From the NCBI GenBank assembly GCA_020634155.1, contig JACKCI010000001.1, positions 1,116,001 to 1,180,000 of the forward strand: DNA of 64,000 nucleotides, written 5' to 3'. The stretch's first letter is position 1. Each line of letters begins with the position of its first letter. A program made the translations under genes and the position numbers. Origin of the DNA: Anaerolineales bacterium. Its GTDB lineage: Bacteria; Chloroflexota; Anaerolineae; Aggregatilineales; J027. This document shows positions 49,540 to 58,120 of the stretch, piece by piece. The notes under the pieces are model-generated. The model was not told where the DNA came from. It made no database searches and saw only the letters and a list, made by a program, of their open reading frames with translations.

Positions 49540-50903
49540 TAGAAGTCCTCAATATCAGGATAAACTGTTTTGAGCAGCCCCACGAGATGATTCTTGTAGT
49601 TCCACGCATCAGCCTCGGTGCGTGCCTCAAAGCGCAAACTTAACACAGGTTCTGTCCCTGATGGTCGTAGCAAGCCCCAGCCATTGGGGAATAGCACCCG
49701 CAAGCCATCCACATCAACCAGCGGAACATCGCCTAGCTGCGCCTTGACTCCTTCGATAATGAGCGCTTTCTGCTCTTCGGGACAATGGGGCCGATACTCT
49801 GGCGTGGTGAACATTCGAGGCAAGGCTGCCAACTGTTGCGAAAGCGGCTCATCGCGTTCTGCTAACAACTCAACCACCCGCCCTGCTGCATAAACTCCAT
49901 CATCAAATCCCAAATAGCGGTCTCCGAAAAACATGTGGCCGCTACTCTCACCGCCAAGAATGGCACTCTCGGCTTGCATCTTGGATTTAACACGGGCATG
50001 CCCCGATTGCCAAAGCACCGACCGACCGCCATGTTGCTCGACCACATCGAACACCACTTGGCTGCTGAGAACATCGCCCACAAAGGTGGCACCGGGGTTG
50101 CGAGGGATGATGTCAGTCGCTAACCACGCCATGACCTTATCGGCGCTAATCAAGGTGCCTGTTTCATCAACTACACCTACACGGTCAGCATCCCCATCAA
50201 AGGCCAAACCAACATCCGCGCCAAGTTCGCGCACCTTTGCCGCTAAATCTGCTACATTCGCTGCTTTTTCGGGATTGGGATGGTGATTAGGGAACTCACC
50301 ATCGAGGTCGCAATACAGAGGGGTGACTTGGTGACCAAGGCGTTTAAGCAATTCTGGCGCATAGATACCACCCATGCCATTGCCTGCATCGACCACCACT
50401 TGGAGCTTCTTGGCTACAGGGCGATAGCAACTCGCTAGATAGTTCAAATAAGCGTGGTTAACATCCACCATTTGGAAGCGCCGTCCGGGGCCACTGTCAA
50501 AATCGCTGACATCCACCAGTCGGTAAAGGTCTTGGATTTCATCGCCATAAATCGCTTGGCGGCCCACCACCAGCTTAAAGCCGTTGTATTCCTTACCTAA
50601 ATGGCTGGCAGTAATCATCACACCCGCCAAGCCTGTACGAAAGGCGCTCCAATAGAGAACAGGCGTTGAGACCAAGCCAATATCATGGGTGTCACAACCT
50701 GCGGCATGGAGTCCCGCCATGAGGCTCGTTTGCAAGTCTTGAGAACTGACCCGCATGTCATAGCCAATCAATGCCTGTCGCACTTGGTAATGACGTTGCA
50801 GATGGGTACCCAGTGCCCAACCAATCAAAGTAGCATCTTGGGTACTGAGTTCAACGCCGACCTTGCCGCGAATATCGTAGGTCTTGAATATCTTGGGGTT
50901 CAC
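49539..50903 (-). CDS. manB: Phosphomannomutase/phosphoglucomutase (second copy)
   Basis: A 454-residue alpha-D-phosphohexomutase of the AlgC/ManB branch. The phosphoserine loop is TASHLGKEYNG (about 98; the usual N-P-P after SH is replaced by L-G-K), the metal loop FDGDADRVGVVD (about 236), then GGESSGHMF, and the C-terminal RPSGTEPVLSLRFE. It starts at GTG 50903, overlapping the stop of the nucleotidyltransferase (GTGA), and ends in overlap with the PP2C gene. With the nucleotidyltransferase it could make a sugar-1-phosphate and then an NDP-sugar such as GDP-mannose (inference). Confidence 0.9.
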   Translation of the reverse strand: MNPKIFKTYDIRGKVGVELSTQDATLIGWALGTHLQRHYQVRQALIGYDMRVSSQDLQTSLMAGLHAAGCDTHDIGLVSTPVLYWSAFRTGLAGVMITASHLGKEYNGFKLVVGRQAIYGDEIQDLYRLVDVSDFDSGPGRRFQMVDVNHAYLNYLASCYRPVAKKLQVVVDAGNGMGGIYAPELLKRLGHQVTPLYCDLDGEFPNHHPNPEKAANVADLAAKVRELGADVGLAFDGDADRVGVVDETGTLISADKVMAWLATDIIPRNPGATFVGDVLSSQVVFDVVEQHGGRSVLWQSGHARVKSKMQAESAILGGESSGHMFFGDRYLGFDDGVYAAGRVVELLAERDEPLSQQLAALPRMFTTPEYRPHCPEEQKALIIEGVKAQLGDVPLVDVDGLRVLFPNGWGLLRPSGTEPVLSLRFEARTEADAWNYKNHLVGLLKTVYPDIEDF

Positions 50904-52204
50904 TCACGGCCTCCAGTGGCATCAACCACTTGGGTTTGCTGCACCACATACAGCCGTTGACCCGCGCCCAAGTCGGCTGTGACGTTGGTAAAGGCTCCGA
51001 CCTCAGCCCCAGCGCCGATTTTGACACCGGGCATAGTACCAGACTGAATACCAATAAAGGCCCCTTCGCCTATCATTGCGCCTAGCTTGTCACGTCCGGT
51101 ATTCAAACGCTCGCCCTTTACGGTACTTTTGACATGCCCATGATCAATCCGCAAATTAGCGGTGATGCAGCCTGCTGAGAAATTGACCTTGTCTTCAAAC
51201 ACTGAATCCAGCACAACGGCACGGTGTAAGTTCACCTGTTGCCCGATATAGCTGCGAGCCACTTCGCTAGTATGCCCCACCATACAGCCTGCCCCAACCA
51301 TACTCTCCCGCACCAAGGCCCCATTGCCAACGATGGCACCTGCCCCGATATAGGCCGGCCCGACCACCGAAGCCCCATGAAAGAGCCGTGCCCCGGCCTC
51401 AATAATCACATTGCCGCTAATCGCTACCTCGCCCATGAGCTTGGCGTCGGGGTGGATATGCTGACCCTCAAGTTGGTCAAGATAGAAGCGTGTCACATCG
51501 AGTACATGCCAAGGATATTTGATAGGGAACCACTGTCCCATATAGCGCACACATTCAAAGCGATGGGTGTGCATCATACGGGCCATTGCCACCTCATAAT
51601 GGTCGTCGGTGGGGTGATGTGCCACATAAAGTTGGTGGATAGTATCAAGCAGCAAGGCTGTATCCGTATGAACATGAGCCACAATGTTGACCAAATCCGA
51701 CGGTTCGTTGCCAGCCCCCGGCTTCTCGATGATGTTCACAATCTGGTCACTATCCCCTAGCTCAAGGTAGCCACCGGGGAAATATTGTGTCACCTGATAG
51801 CCTGTCAGATAGGAGACAGCACGCCCGCTCTCAAAGGCCGCCATCATGGTAGCATGCAGTTCAGGGGCAACCACATCATTGACTTGGCAAATATATATGG
51901 GTGGATAGCCTGCCGTCTTGAGCAATTCCTCCGTCTGCAAAATAGCATGTCCCATCCCCAACGGCTCGGCTTGCACCACTACCTGTGCGTTGAAGCCTGT
52001 CTCGAATTGTTGCAGCGTTTCTGTAATCACCTCAACATTACCGGGATTGGCAATCACTATCGCGTTCCGAAAGCCAGCAGCATGATAGACCTTCAATTGT
52101 TTAATGAGTAGCGGCTCACCCATAAAGGTATAAAGCGACTTTTCCCGCAGAGGCCAGAAGCGCGAATTGGCACCGCCCGCTAATATTATCAAGGTTGGTT
52201 GCAT
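50900..52204 (-). CDS. Sugar-phosphate nucleotidyltransferase with left-handed beta-helix
   Basis: A 434-residue protein. The N-terminal nucleotidyltransferase domain opens with IILAGGANSRFWPLREK, a variant of the G-x-G-T-R-x-x-P-x-T signature in which the final Lys remains. Residues about 250-420 are hexapeptide repeats of a left-handed beta-helix (GEVAISGNVIIEAGARLFHG and onward), as in GlmU and GDP-mannose pyrophosphorylases. The product is probably an NDP-hexose or UDP-GlcNAc-like sugar; nucleotide and sugar are undetermined. GGGGAGAG precedes ATG 52204. It is first in an operon with two mutases and PP2C. Confidence 0.88.
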   Translation of the reverse strand: MQPTLIILAGGANSRFWPLREKSLYTFMGEPLLIKQLKVYHAAGFRNAIVIANPGNVEVITETLQQFETGFNAQVVVQAEPLGMGHAILQTEELLKTAGYPPIYICQVNDVVAPELHATMMAAFESGRAVSYLTGYQVTQYFPGGYLELGDSDQIVNIIEKPGAGNEPSDLVNIVAHVHTDTALLLDTIHQLYVAHHPTDDHYEVAMARMMHTHRFECVRYMGQWFPIKYPWHVLDVTRFYLDQLEGQHIHPDAKLMGEVAISGNVIIEAGARLFHGASVVGPAYIGAGAIVGNGALVRESMVGAGCMVGHTSEVARSYIGQQVNLHRAVVLDSVFEDKVNFSAGCITANLRIDHGHVKSTVKGERLNTGRDKLGAMIGEGAFIGIQSGTMPGVKIGAGAEVGAFTNVTADLGAGQRLYVVQQTQVVDATGGRE

Positions 52205-52306
52205 AGTTGACTCTCCCCTAATGGATATTGTGCTTTACTCTAGCGAACCGTTGCAACTTTCACCAGTGTTTTTCGTATACGCTGATGAAGTCTGGAGGAG
52301 GTTATC

Positions 52307-52573
52307 ATGTGTTTTCCGCATCAAAAAGGCAAATCGTGCATCTGGATTGGAGCAACCCTATTTGCGCTGGGTGTCCTATTCATTACGGGCTATTTCCCTT
52401 GGCAGGTGTATATCGTGGCATGGCTAATGGGGTCAATGATGGGGGGCTGGTGGAAATGGCGCGATGACGACGACCAGCCATCAGAGCGCCGCAAGCGCAA
52501 AAACGACGAGCAGAATACCCCAGCGCGTGGGTATATCCTGCTCGATGATGGCGAAGTTCAAGAGGTACGTTAA
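52307..52573 (+). CDS. Small membrane protein, 88 aa
   Basis: Not recognised. It has two hydrophobic helices (about 10-28 and 31-47, CIWIGATLFALGVLFITGYF and VYIVAWLMGSMMGGWWKW) followed by a highly charged tail (DDDDQPSERRKRKNDEQ) that should be cytoplasmic. ATG 52307 has GGAGGAGG, a near-ideal ribosome binding site. It is divergent from the sugar-nucleotide operon and one base from the convergent LysM-hydrolase stop. Confidence 0.7.
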   Translation: MCFPHQKGKSCIWIGATLFALGVLFITGYFPWQVYIVAWLMGSMMGGWWKWRDDDDQPSERRKRKNDEQNTPARGYILLDDGEVQEVR

Positions 52574-52574
52574 G

Positions 52575-54062
52575 TTAACGCACAGCAGCCGCAAGAGAAC
52601 CACAGGCTGGGCAAGAACCATCAGGACGGATAATCGCGTAACCGCCACGTGGGTCATCACCTTCAGTGCCTTGGAAGTCCACATTCCAAACAACCATCAA
52701 CCGCACACGACCACTTGTGCGTGCTAATGATGCTGCACGCCCCAACCACTCCGCATGTTGAGCCGCAGTTGTGTTTTGCGCCCATGCAAATGGCCCCGGT
52801 AGCCCGCCAAGCCCTTCAGGGGATAAATACCCTAATTCAGTAAAGCAAACCTTCCTTGCCCCACCAAAAGCGTTATAGTAGGTATCCAACATGCCATAGA
52901 AGTAACGAGTATAGTGTCCACCGCGTGGGTCACCTGTGCGTTGGTCAGGACTGATAATGCCTTCGTTATAATGCGCCCCGATGCAGTCCATATAACTAGC
53001 AGCCCCCGCCGCCCGCATCTGTTGGATAAAGGGTAAGTCATCGCAGCCATTCCCGCTACACCCACCATAGAAGCCGGTTGGCGCGGGTGCTGCGCTAATC
53101 ACCATCACGTTGCCATTGGCAGATTTGATGGCATTATAGGCTTTAGAGAGCATGCGCGTGTAACTAGCTCCACTGACTGCACCCGCCGGCCATTCGCGGG
53201 TCAAATTGGGTTCATTCCATACTTCAACAGCATCGGGGCCAAGAGCCGCTACCTGCCCTAAGTACGCGGCGAATTCATTGGTATAGGCCTCGTAATCACC
53301 CATCTCACCCGAAAAACCAACGACTGTGAGCAAAACCCGCAACCCGTTAGCATGTGCATCATTGATGATACCGGATACACTACCAGCCCCATCACCACGA
53401 TGCCAGCGGACTTGAGTCTTGACCCATGACATGCCAGCACTCTGCATGACACCTACCGCGCCGAGACCGCCCGTTGTTTGACCTCCTAACTCAAAGCCAC
53501 CACCAGCACCGGGAGAAGTTACCGGAGGAGGGTTAGTACCAGTACCACCACCGCTAGGTGCCGAGCTACCACCGCCACTAGGCACAGGCGTTGACCCACC
53601 GAGAGGGATCGTCAAGACTTGCCCAGCATAAATCAGGCTGGGGTTGGCGATATTGTTGGCAGCTGCAATTGCCACTACCGTTGAGCCGAAACGCTGGGCA
53701 ATCCGCGAAAGATTATCGCCACTGACCACAACATAAGTGGTAGTGCCACCCGACGGTTGAGGCTGTGAATCGGGCTGACTCGGTGGTTGGGTCGGCGCTG
53801 GGGCCGTTGCCCCGCCGCCCGTAGGAATCACCAGAACTTGACCTACATAAATCACGCTTGGATTGGTAATATTGTTGGCAGCGACAAGGGCCGCAACAGT
53901 GGTATTAAAACGTAGTGAGATACGATAAAGATTGTCCCCCGCCTGCACAACATAAGTAGTGCTGCCGCCGTCTTGGGCAGATGTGGTGGGGGTGGGTACC
54001 ATCGCAAAAGCAAGAGCCAAGACGAGTAACGCAAAGACCAAGGCTCGCCATTTGATAAACAT
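52575..54062 (-). CDS. Secreted LysM2-glycoside hydrolase
   Basis: A 495-residue exported enzyme. A signal peptide (VFALLVLALAFAMVPTPTTSA) precedes two LysM domains (about 35-82 YVVQAGDNLYRISLRFNTTV and 112-160 YVVVSGDNLSRIAQRFGSTV), which target peptidoglycan or chitin-like chains. A Gly/Ser/Pro linker leads to a TIM-barrel hydrolase (200-490) with the acid/base Glu in VEVWNEPNLTREWP and the nucleophile Glu in VCFTELGYLSPEG, as in clan GH-A (GH5/GH39-like). The polysaccharide hydrolysed is unknown. GAGGAGAC precedes the ATG. Confidence 0.88.
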   Translation of the reverse strand: MFIKWRALVFALLVLALAFAMVPTPTTSAQDGGSTTYVVQAGDNLYRISLRFNTTVAALVAANNITNPSVIYVGQVLVIPTGGGATAPAPTQPPSQPDSQPQPSGGTTTYVVVSGDNLSRIAQRFGSTVVAIAAANNIANPSLIYAGQVLTIPLGGSTPVPSGGGSSAPSGGGTGTNPPPVTSPGAGGGFELGGQTTGGLGAVGVMQSAGMSWVKTQVRWHRGDGAGSVSGIINDAHANGLRVLLTVVGFSGEMGDYEAYTNEFAAYLGQVAALGPDAVEVWNEPNLTREWPAGAVSGASYTRMLSKAYNAIKSANGNVMVISAAPAPTGFYGGCSGNGCDDLPFIQQMRAAGAASYMDCIGAHYNEGIISPDQRTGDPRGGHYTRYFYGMLDTYYNAFGGARKVCFTELGYLSPEGLGGLPGPFAWAQNTTAAQHAEWLGRAASLARTSGRVRLMVVWNVDFQGTEGDDPRGGYAIIRPDGSCPACGSLAAAVR

Positions 54063-54166
54063 AACCGTCTCCTCGATTCATACTAGCTACACAACAGCAT
54101 TGTAGATGAATTGGCAAAATGGCGCATCTCTACTGATATAGACCCACACAGAAAGGAAAAGGTTGC

Positions 54167-55051
54167 ATGCCCGACAATGATCAAACCCGCCCCAAACGCC
54201 AAAAACGTTGGTCACCAGACACCCTACCCAGCATCGATTGGAAAATTGAAGATGAGCAAGGGCCGTTGCGCTTTCCCCGTCCAGACATAGTTAAGGTTGG
54301 ACTCATCCAGTTTCCACCCATTGATGATATACAATCTAATATCCAGCGGGCGCTACAACTGGCATGGCAAGCCGCTGAAGAAGGCGCAGATATTGTGTTC
54401 TTTCCAGAAATGTTTATGTTGCCTTGGGTCTTTGCCGACGACACGCCGAACCATGAGCTCCTTGCCCACACGCCCGATGACCCCATCTGGCAACCCTTGC
54501 GTGCCTTAGCTGCTGAACGCAATATGGTGTTAATCTGCTCTTTTTTTGAACGTGGCATGGAGGGGCGTTTCTATAATAGCGCTCTGGTCATCGATACCGA
54601 CGGCACCACCGCAGGCCGCTACCGTAAGCACCACCTCCCGCCAGATAATGAGCGTGTGCATTATGTCCCCGACAAAGGGCCATACGCCGCCTTCTCGACC
54701 CGCAAGGGGCGGCTAGGGGTCTATATCTGTTGGGACAACTTCTTTCCGGTTGGCGCTCAAGCCTTGGCAATTGACGCCGCCGATCTGGTTTTTGCACCAT
54801 CGGCTGCCACCGAATGGAACGCCCTCTACAAGTGGAAAACTGCTATCCAGTACAACGCCATGATTACAGGATTGCCTTGGATACGCCTTAATCGGTGCGA
54901 GTCGCCATTTTATAGTCATCTATTTGCAGTCAATGCTGAAGGGCAGGCCATTCACGACACTAGCGACCCTGACCAGAGCATTACCCTCATCCCCATTGAC
55001 TACCGTGAAACCCAACAGGTACGCCAGCTTTGGCCTTTTTTGGAGGACTAA
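54167..55051 (+). CDS. Carbon-nitrogen hydrolase (nitrilase superfamily)
   Basis: A 294-residue amidase-type enzyme. The Glu-Lys-Cys triad is visible: Glu in IVFFPEMFMLPW (about 80), Lys in GRYRKHHLPPDNE (about 152) and Cys in VYICWDNFFPVG (about 188). The motif set resembles N-carbamoylputrescine amidase and beta-ureidopropionase, which release ammonia and CO2 from carbamoyl amines (analogy, not proof). An unusual 40-residue charged N-terminal extension (QTRPKRQKRWSPDTLPSIDW) precedes the domain. AAGG precedes ATG 54167. It overlaps the next small gene by one base. Confidence 0.9.
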   Translation: MPDNDQTRPKRQKRWSPDTLPSIDWKIEDEQGPLRFPRPDIVKVGLIQFPPIDDIQSNIQRALQLAWQAAEEGADIVFFPEMFMLPWVFADDTPNHELLAHTPDDPIWQPLRALAAERNMVLICSFFERGMEGRFYNSALVIDTDGTTAGRYRKHHLPPDNERVHYVPDKGPYAAFSTRKGRLGVYICWDNFFPVGAQALAIDAADLVFAPSAATEWNALYKWKTAIQYNAMITGLPWIRLNRCESPFYSHLFAVNAEGQAIHDTSDPDQSITLIPIDYRETQQVRQLWPFLED

Positions 55052-55383
55052 TGTTACTTGAGTGGCTCGAAACCCAACAACAGCAAGCGGAAAGCACACT
55101 CCAAGCCCAACTCGGCAACCAAACATGGTGCGAAATCCACACCGATGGGCAGGTGACAGGAGGCTTGAAATACGAGGAGGGACGTTTGATTGTGATTACA
55201 ACCTTGCGCCGTCAACTAAAATCCGGTGACCAAGACCCCCAATCCATGATTGAAGTCTTGCTCAATCAGTGGCAGCAGCAATTGGAACATCACATTCAAC
55301 AAAAGCCATCCTCCATGCCTTGGATAGCCTATAGCCAAGGTGGTGTGGACATGTGCCGAGAAGCCCTGCATCAACTCTCCTAA
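55051..55383 (+). CDS. Hypothetical protein, 110 aa
   Basis: Not recognised. ATG 55051 shares a base with the stop of the amidase gene (TAATG) and has GGAGG upstream, so translation is coupled; an earlier in-frame ATG at 55030 lacks this context. Gln-rich N-terminal helix (WLETQQQQAESTLQAQLG) followed by a strand pair (TWCEIHTDGQVTGGLKYEEG) and a C-terminal helix region. It may modulate or bind the amidase; this is inferred only from coupling. Confidence 0.6.
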   Translation: MLLEWLETQQQQAESTLQAQLGNQTWCEIHTDGQVTGGLKYEEGRLIVITTLRRQLKSGDQDPQSMIEVLLNQWQQQLEHHIQQKPSSMPWIAYSQGGVDMCREALHQLS

Positions 55384-55445
55384 GTTTTAGGACTTTGCAG
55401 CAAAGGCGAGTATGGATTATAAAGAGAGGGCAGGAGGCGTGAGTG

Positions 55446-56363
55446 ATGAATCTCAACCAATTGTTACAAGGACTCAAAGATGAAAACCCTGCCCGCCGAT
55501 TAGCCATGATTCGGATTATCGGCGTCGTCGAAGAAACACGGCTCCTGAAGCCTATTCGTGACCAGTTTCTTAGCGAGACCGTCCCCCAAGTGAAATCTGC
55601 CCTCGAATGGGCGGGTAAGCGCCTATATGCCGCCCATCAAAGCGGTTATAGTACCATCAACGGTTTTTTTGACCATTTCAATCTCAATCGTGAAATTGAA
55701 AACATGGCATCTGAGGCCGAGGCCAAACTCATCAAGGATATGGAAAGTAATATGCAGGTTGAGTTGATGCGCCGCAAGCAACAAGCGAGTCAACGCAATA
55801 CCAACCTAGGGGCTGCCGCTGCCATTGGCGGTACGGTGTTAGGTGGCCCATTGATTGGGGCCGCTGCTGCTGGAGCGATGATGTCGGCAAGTGCATCCGA
55901 TGTATTATCGTCTAACCTTGGGCCAGTTCGTGACCAAATCTCGACCAAGCGTACCCCTGCCCCTCGCCCATCCAATACTGATGTCGGAGTCTGGCTCAAG
56001 CGTCTGCGGGAAGACCAAAATGCAGAGAGCCGGCGCAATGCCGCTATTGAGCTTGGCAATCTAAACAACCCTATTGCCCTACCCTACCTTGCCACCGCTG
56101 CCATTGCTGATCCTGTGCCAGAAGTGCGCGAGGCTGCTGAACGCTTTTGCAAGATTCTCTATTGGAGCCAAATTTACTGGCAGATGACCCAAGACGGTAG
56201 TGTCGAGCAAGAAGTTGCCCGTCGGGCTGCCGAGCGAGGAATAAATCCTGCTGAGGTCAAAAGCACTCCATCACCTCAATCCCAACCCCCCGCCAAGCAA
56301 GAGGATATTACCGCCATCTTGCAACGCGCCCAAGAAGCCAAGCAGAAAAAGAAGCGCCGCTAA
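55446..56363 (+). CDS. HEAT-like repeat protein with Ala/Gly-rich segment
   Basis: About 305 residues from ATG 55446 (AGGAGG 8 bases upstream). The N-terminal part (1-55) and residues 185-235 look like HEAT/PBS-lyase-type helical repeats (RRNAAIELGNLNNPIALPYLATAAIADPVPEVREAAERF). Residues about 120-150 form a Gly/Ala-rich hydrophobic segment (GAAAAIGGTVLGGPLIGAAA, then AAGAMM), possibly a membrane hairpin. A Lys-rich C-terminus (EAKQKKKRR) ends the protein. It probably mediates protein contacts at the membrane (inference). It is followed by a strong terminator. Confidence 0.7.
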   Translation: MNLNQLLQGLKDENPARRLAMIRIIGVVEETRLLKPIRDQFLSETVPQVKSALEWAGKRLYAAHQSGYSTINGFFDHFNLNREIENMASEAEAKLIKDMESNMQVELMRRKQQASQRNTNLGAAAAIGGTVLGGPLIGAAAAGAMMSASASDVLSSNLGPVRDQISTKRTPAPRPSNTDVGVWLKRLREDQNAESRRNAAIELGNLNNPIALPYLATAAIADPVPEVREAAERFCKILYWSQIYWQMTQDGSVEQEVARRAAERGINPAEVKSTPSPQSQPPAKQEDITAILQRAQEAKQKKKRR

Positions 56364-56375
56364 AACAGCCTAAAC

Positions 56376-56407
56376 AGAGAGGGTGTGCTAACCCTCTCTT
56401 TTGTTTT
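56376..56407 (+). terminator. Intrinsic terminator
   Basis: Perfect 9-bp stem AGAGAGGGT/ACCCTCTCT with a 6-base loop (GTGCTA), followed by TTTTGTTTT. It ends the amidase-HEAT transcript. Confidence 0.88.
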
Positions 56408-57749
56408 ATCGCTTTGGCATCACTGGGCAAAGCACATCGTAAGGGATATTTCCACCGGAGTCAGTGAAACGATAATCGACCAGTGGGGTTTGGATACCCT
56501 CAGCTACCGCCATCTCGCGTAGCGCAGTGCAAGCCGCATCATAGTCTCCATCGTAGATTTCCCGAAAACGGGCCGCCAAGCGCGTATAGGGATAGTCGGG
56601 ATAAATGGCTTGCAGGGTAGCATAGTCCACGGTCGCTGCTTCTGTATCGCCTTGCCATAGATGTATCAGCGCTAAACGATAATAGGCATAAGCCCGCAAG
56701 GTATCATCACGGGAGGAGTCATCCAGCGGCAAGCCTTCCGCCTCCAATTCTTGACGGGCTTTCTCCCATAGCTCCGGATAGCGGTCAGGGTGACAGCCTG
56801 CACAGCGGTTATCAAGAGGTGTCCAAGTGAGCAGGGAATCATCCTCTATCATCTGTTGAAGGCTGACAATCGCTCCCTCAACATCATTACAACTGAGTGC
56901 AGAATTGGCATCCAGCAGCGCATGAATACGATAGACGGTTGGCGGTGCATAATGGGCACACCGATATTGAATCGACTCACCATCCCATTGATACCATGCC
57001 ACCTGCCCGCGATTCAGCCGACTCCAACGCAAGGGGTCACCATGTCGGCTTGCCGCGGTTTCTATAAACATATCTGGGATAGTATCCCCATCGGTGTCGG
57101 CAATGGTCAGGGTACCATTGTTGCTCAAAAGACCTGCCCCAATAGACGGGTACCCTTCTGGCGATTGGAAAGGTGTTATCATCACAAATGCTTCACCATC
57201 CCAATGCCAAACAATGTAAAGGCGAGAGATAAGCCAAAATATATCCGGACGAGTGCTAACCGTTGAGACAATAATCTCGGCCTGTTCATCGCCTGTCACA
57301 TCTTGAATAGCAAAGACACCCACCGCACCTATTGGGCCAGTTTCGGTACTATAGGTTGCGGCTTGATACACTCTATAGGCTTGCTCAACACAGGTGTAAA
57401 CCATCATGAAGCCCGATTGAGGTGCAGATTGGGTATTGGTATAAGCATGTATCAGCAGTTCTGGGCTATCGTCACCCATCACATTGCCCCACTGCACCGT
57501 GTAGCCTTGGTAATCTACTCCACTCGCCAGTTGATCAAATATGTCTTGCAAGGCTTCGGGGTCTCCCCCAGCATTGAGATAGTCAAGAACTCGCGGTGCA
57601 AAGGTCGCGTAAGTCTGCATATCCTCAAGAGTCAGGTCAAGCGTGGGCAAGAGTGATGCAAGCGGTACACAATTAGACGAAGCAGTCTGTGACGAGCTAA
57701 GTCCAATCAGAGTAAGTAGCAACATCCAAATTGTCATTAGGGCATCCAT
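56406..57749 (-). CDS. Secreted protein with VCBS/FG-GAP-like and TPR-like parts
   Basis: A 447-residue exported protein, not recognised as a named family. The signal peptide is near residues 5-25 (MTIWMLLLTLIGLSSSQ). Residues 60-270 hold repeats with GDDSPELLIHAYT, VTGDEQAEIIVSTVS and DTDGDTIPDMFIETA, calcium-binding D-x-D-x-D/E turns as in FG-GAP/VCBS propeller blades. Residues 340-430 have helix pairs of TPR type (YAYYRLALIHLWQGDTEAATVD). It is probably a surface protein. ATG 57749 or the ATG four codons later could be the start; both have AAGGA/GGA upstream. Confidence 0.75.
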   Translation of the reverse strand: MDALMTIWMLLLTLIGLSSSQTASSNCVPLASLLPTLDLTLEDMQTYATFAPRVLDYLNAGGDPEALQDIFDQLASGVDYQGYTVQWGNVMGDDSPELLIHAYTNTQSAPQSGFMMVYTCVEQAYRVYQAATYSTETGPIGAVGVFAIQDVTGDEQAEIIVSTVSTRPDIFWLISRLYIVWHWDGEAFVMITPFQSPEGYPSIGAGLLSNNGTLTIADTDGDTIPDMFIETAASRHGDPLRWSRLNRGQVAWYQWDGESIQYRCAHYAPPTVYRIHALLDANSALSCNDVEGAIVSLQQMIEDDSLLTWTPLDNRCAGCHPDRYPELWEKARQELEAEGLPLDDSSRDDTLRAYAYYRLALIHLWQGDTEAATVDYATLQAIYPDYPYTRLAARFREIYDGDYDAACTALREMAVAEGIQTPLVDYRFTDSGGNIPYDVLCPVMPKR

Positions 57750-57785
57750 CCTTCACATAGGGCCAGTCTAGAAGGATGTAGTGGG

Positions 57786-58061
57786 TTAGTCAACCAACGT
57801 CCAACTGACGAGTTGAATACTTTCATCAAGCTGTTCAGCAATTTGGAGCGAGGCATATCTTGCTAATGCGGGGAATTGCATACGGTCTTCAGCCCGCACA
57901 TCAAACGCCACACTCTCAGTGCCGCGTTTTCCGATATAGCCGCTGATATACAAAAACCAAAAATAGGCGACAAAAAGCGGCTGACCTTGGAAGGGGCCAG
58001 CTTGTTGGATAATATCATCGGCGTCCACGGCTAGTAATTCACGTAATTGATCATGGGTCAT
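57786..58061 (-). CDS. Hypothetical protein, 91 aa
   Basis: Not recognised. A small acidic protein with an aromatic central stretch (PLFVAYFWFLYISGYI) between helices, and a predicted strand at the end (SIQLVSWTLVD). It may be a soluble single-domain protein or a weak membrane segment protein. The ATG at 58061 has AAGGAAAGG at a long distance. The gene is divergent from the selenoprotein gene, whose -35 box begins four bases past this ATG, so their regulation could be linked. Confidence 0.55.
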   Translation of the reverse strand: MTHDQLRELLAVDADDIIQQAGPFQGQPLFVAYFWFLYISGYIGKRGTESVAFDVRAEDRMQFPALARYASLQIAEQLDESIQLVSWTLVD

Positions 58062-58064
58062 GGG

Positions 58065-58093
58065 TTGGCAAGCCTTTCCTTGCGCGTTATAGT
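58065..58093 (+). promoter_or_regulatory. Sigma70-like promoter of the selenoprotein gene
   Basis: TTGGCA (58065-58070), 17-base spacer, TATAGT (58088-58093). Both boxes match five of six consensus bases. The start codon is 28 bases further on. Confidence 0.65.
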
Positions 58094-58120
58094 TTGAATC
58101 GAATACAAGGAGGTTTCATA

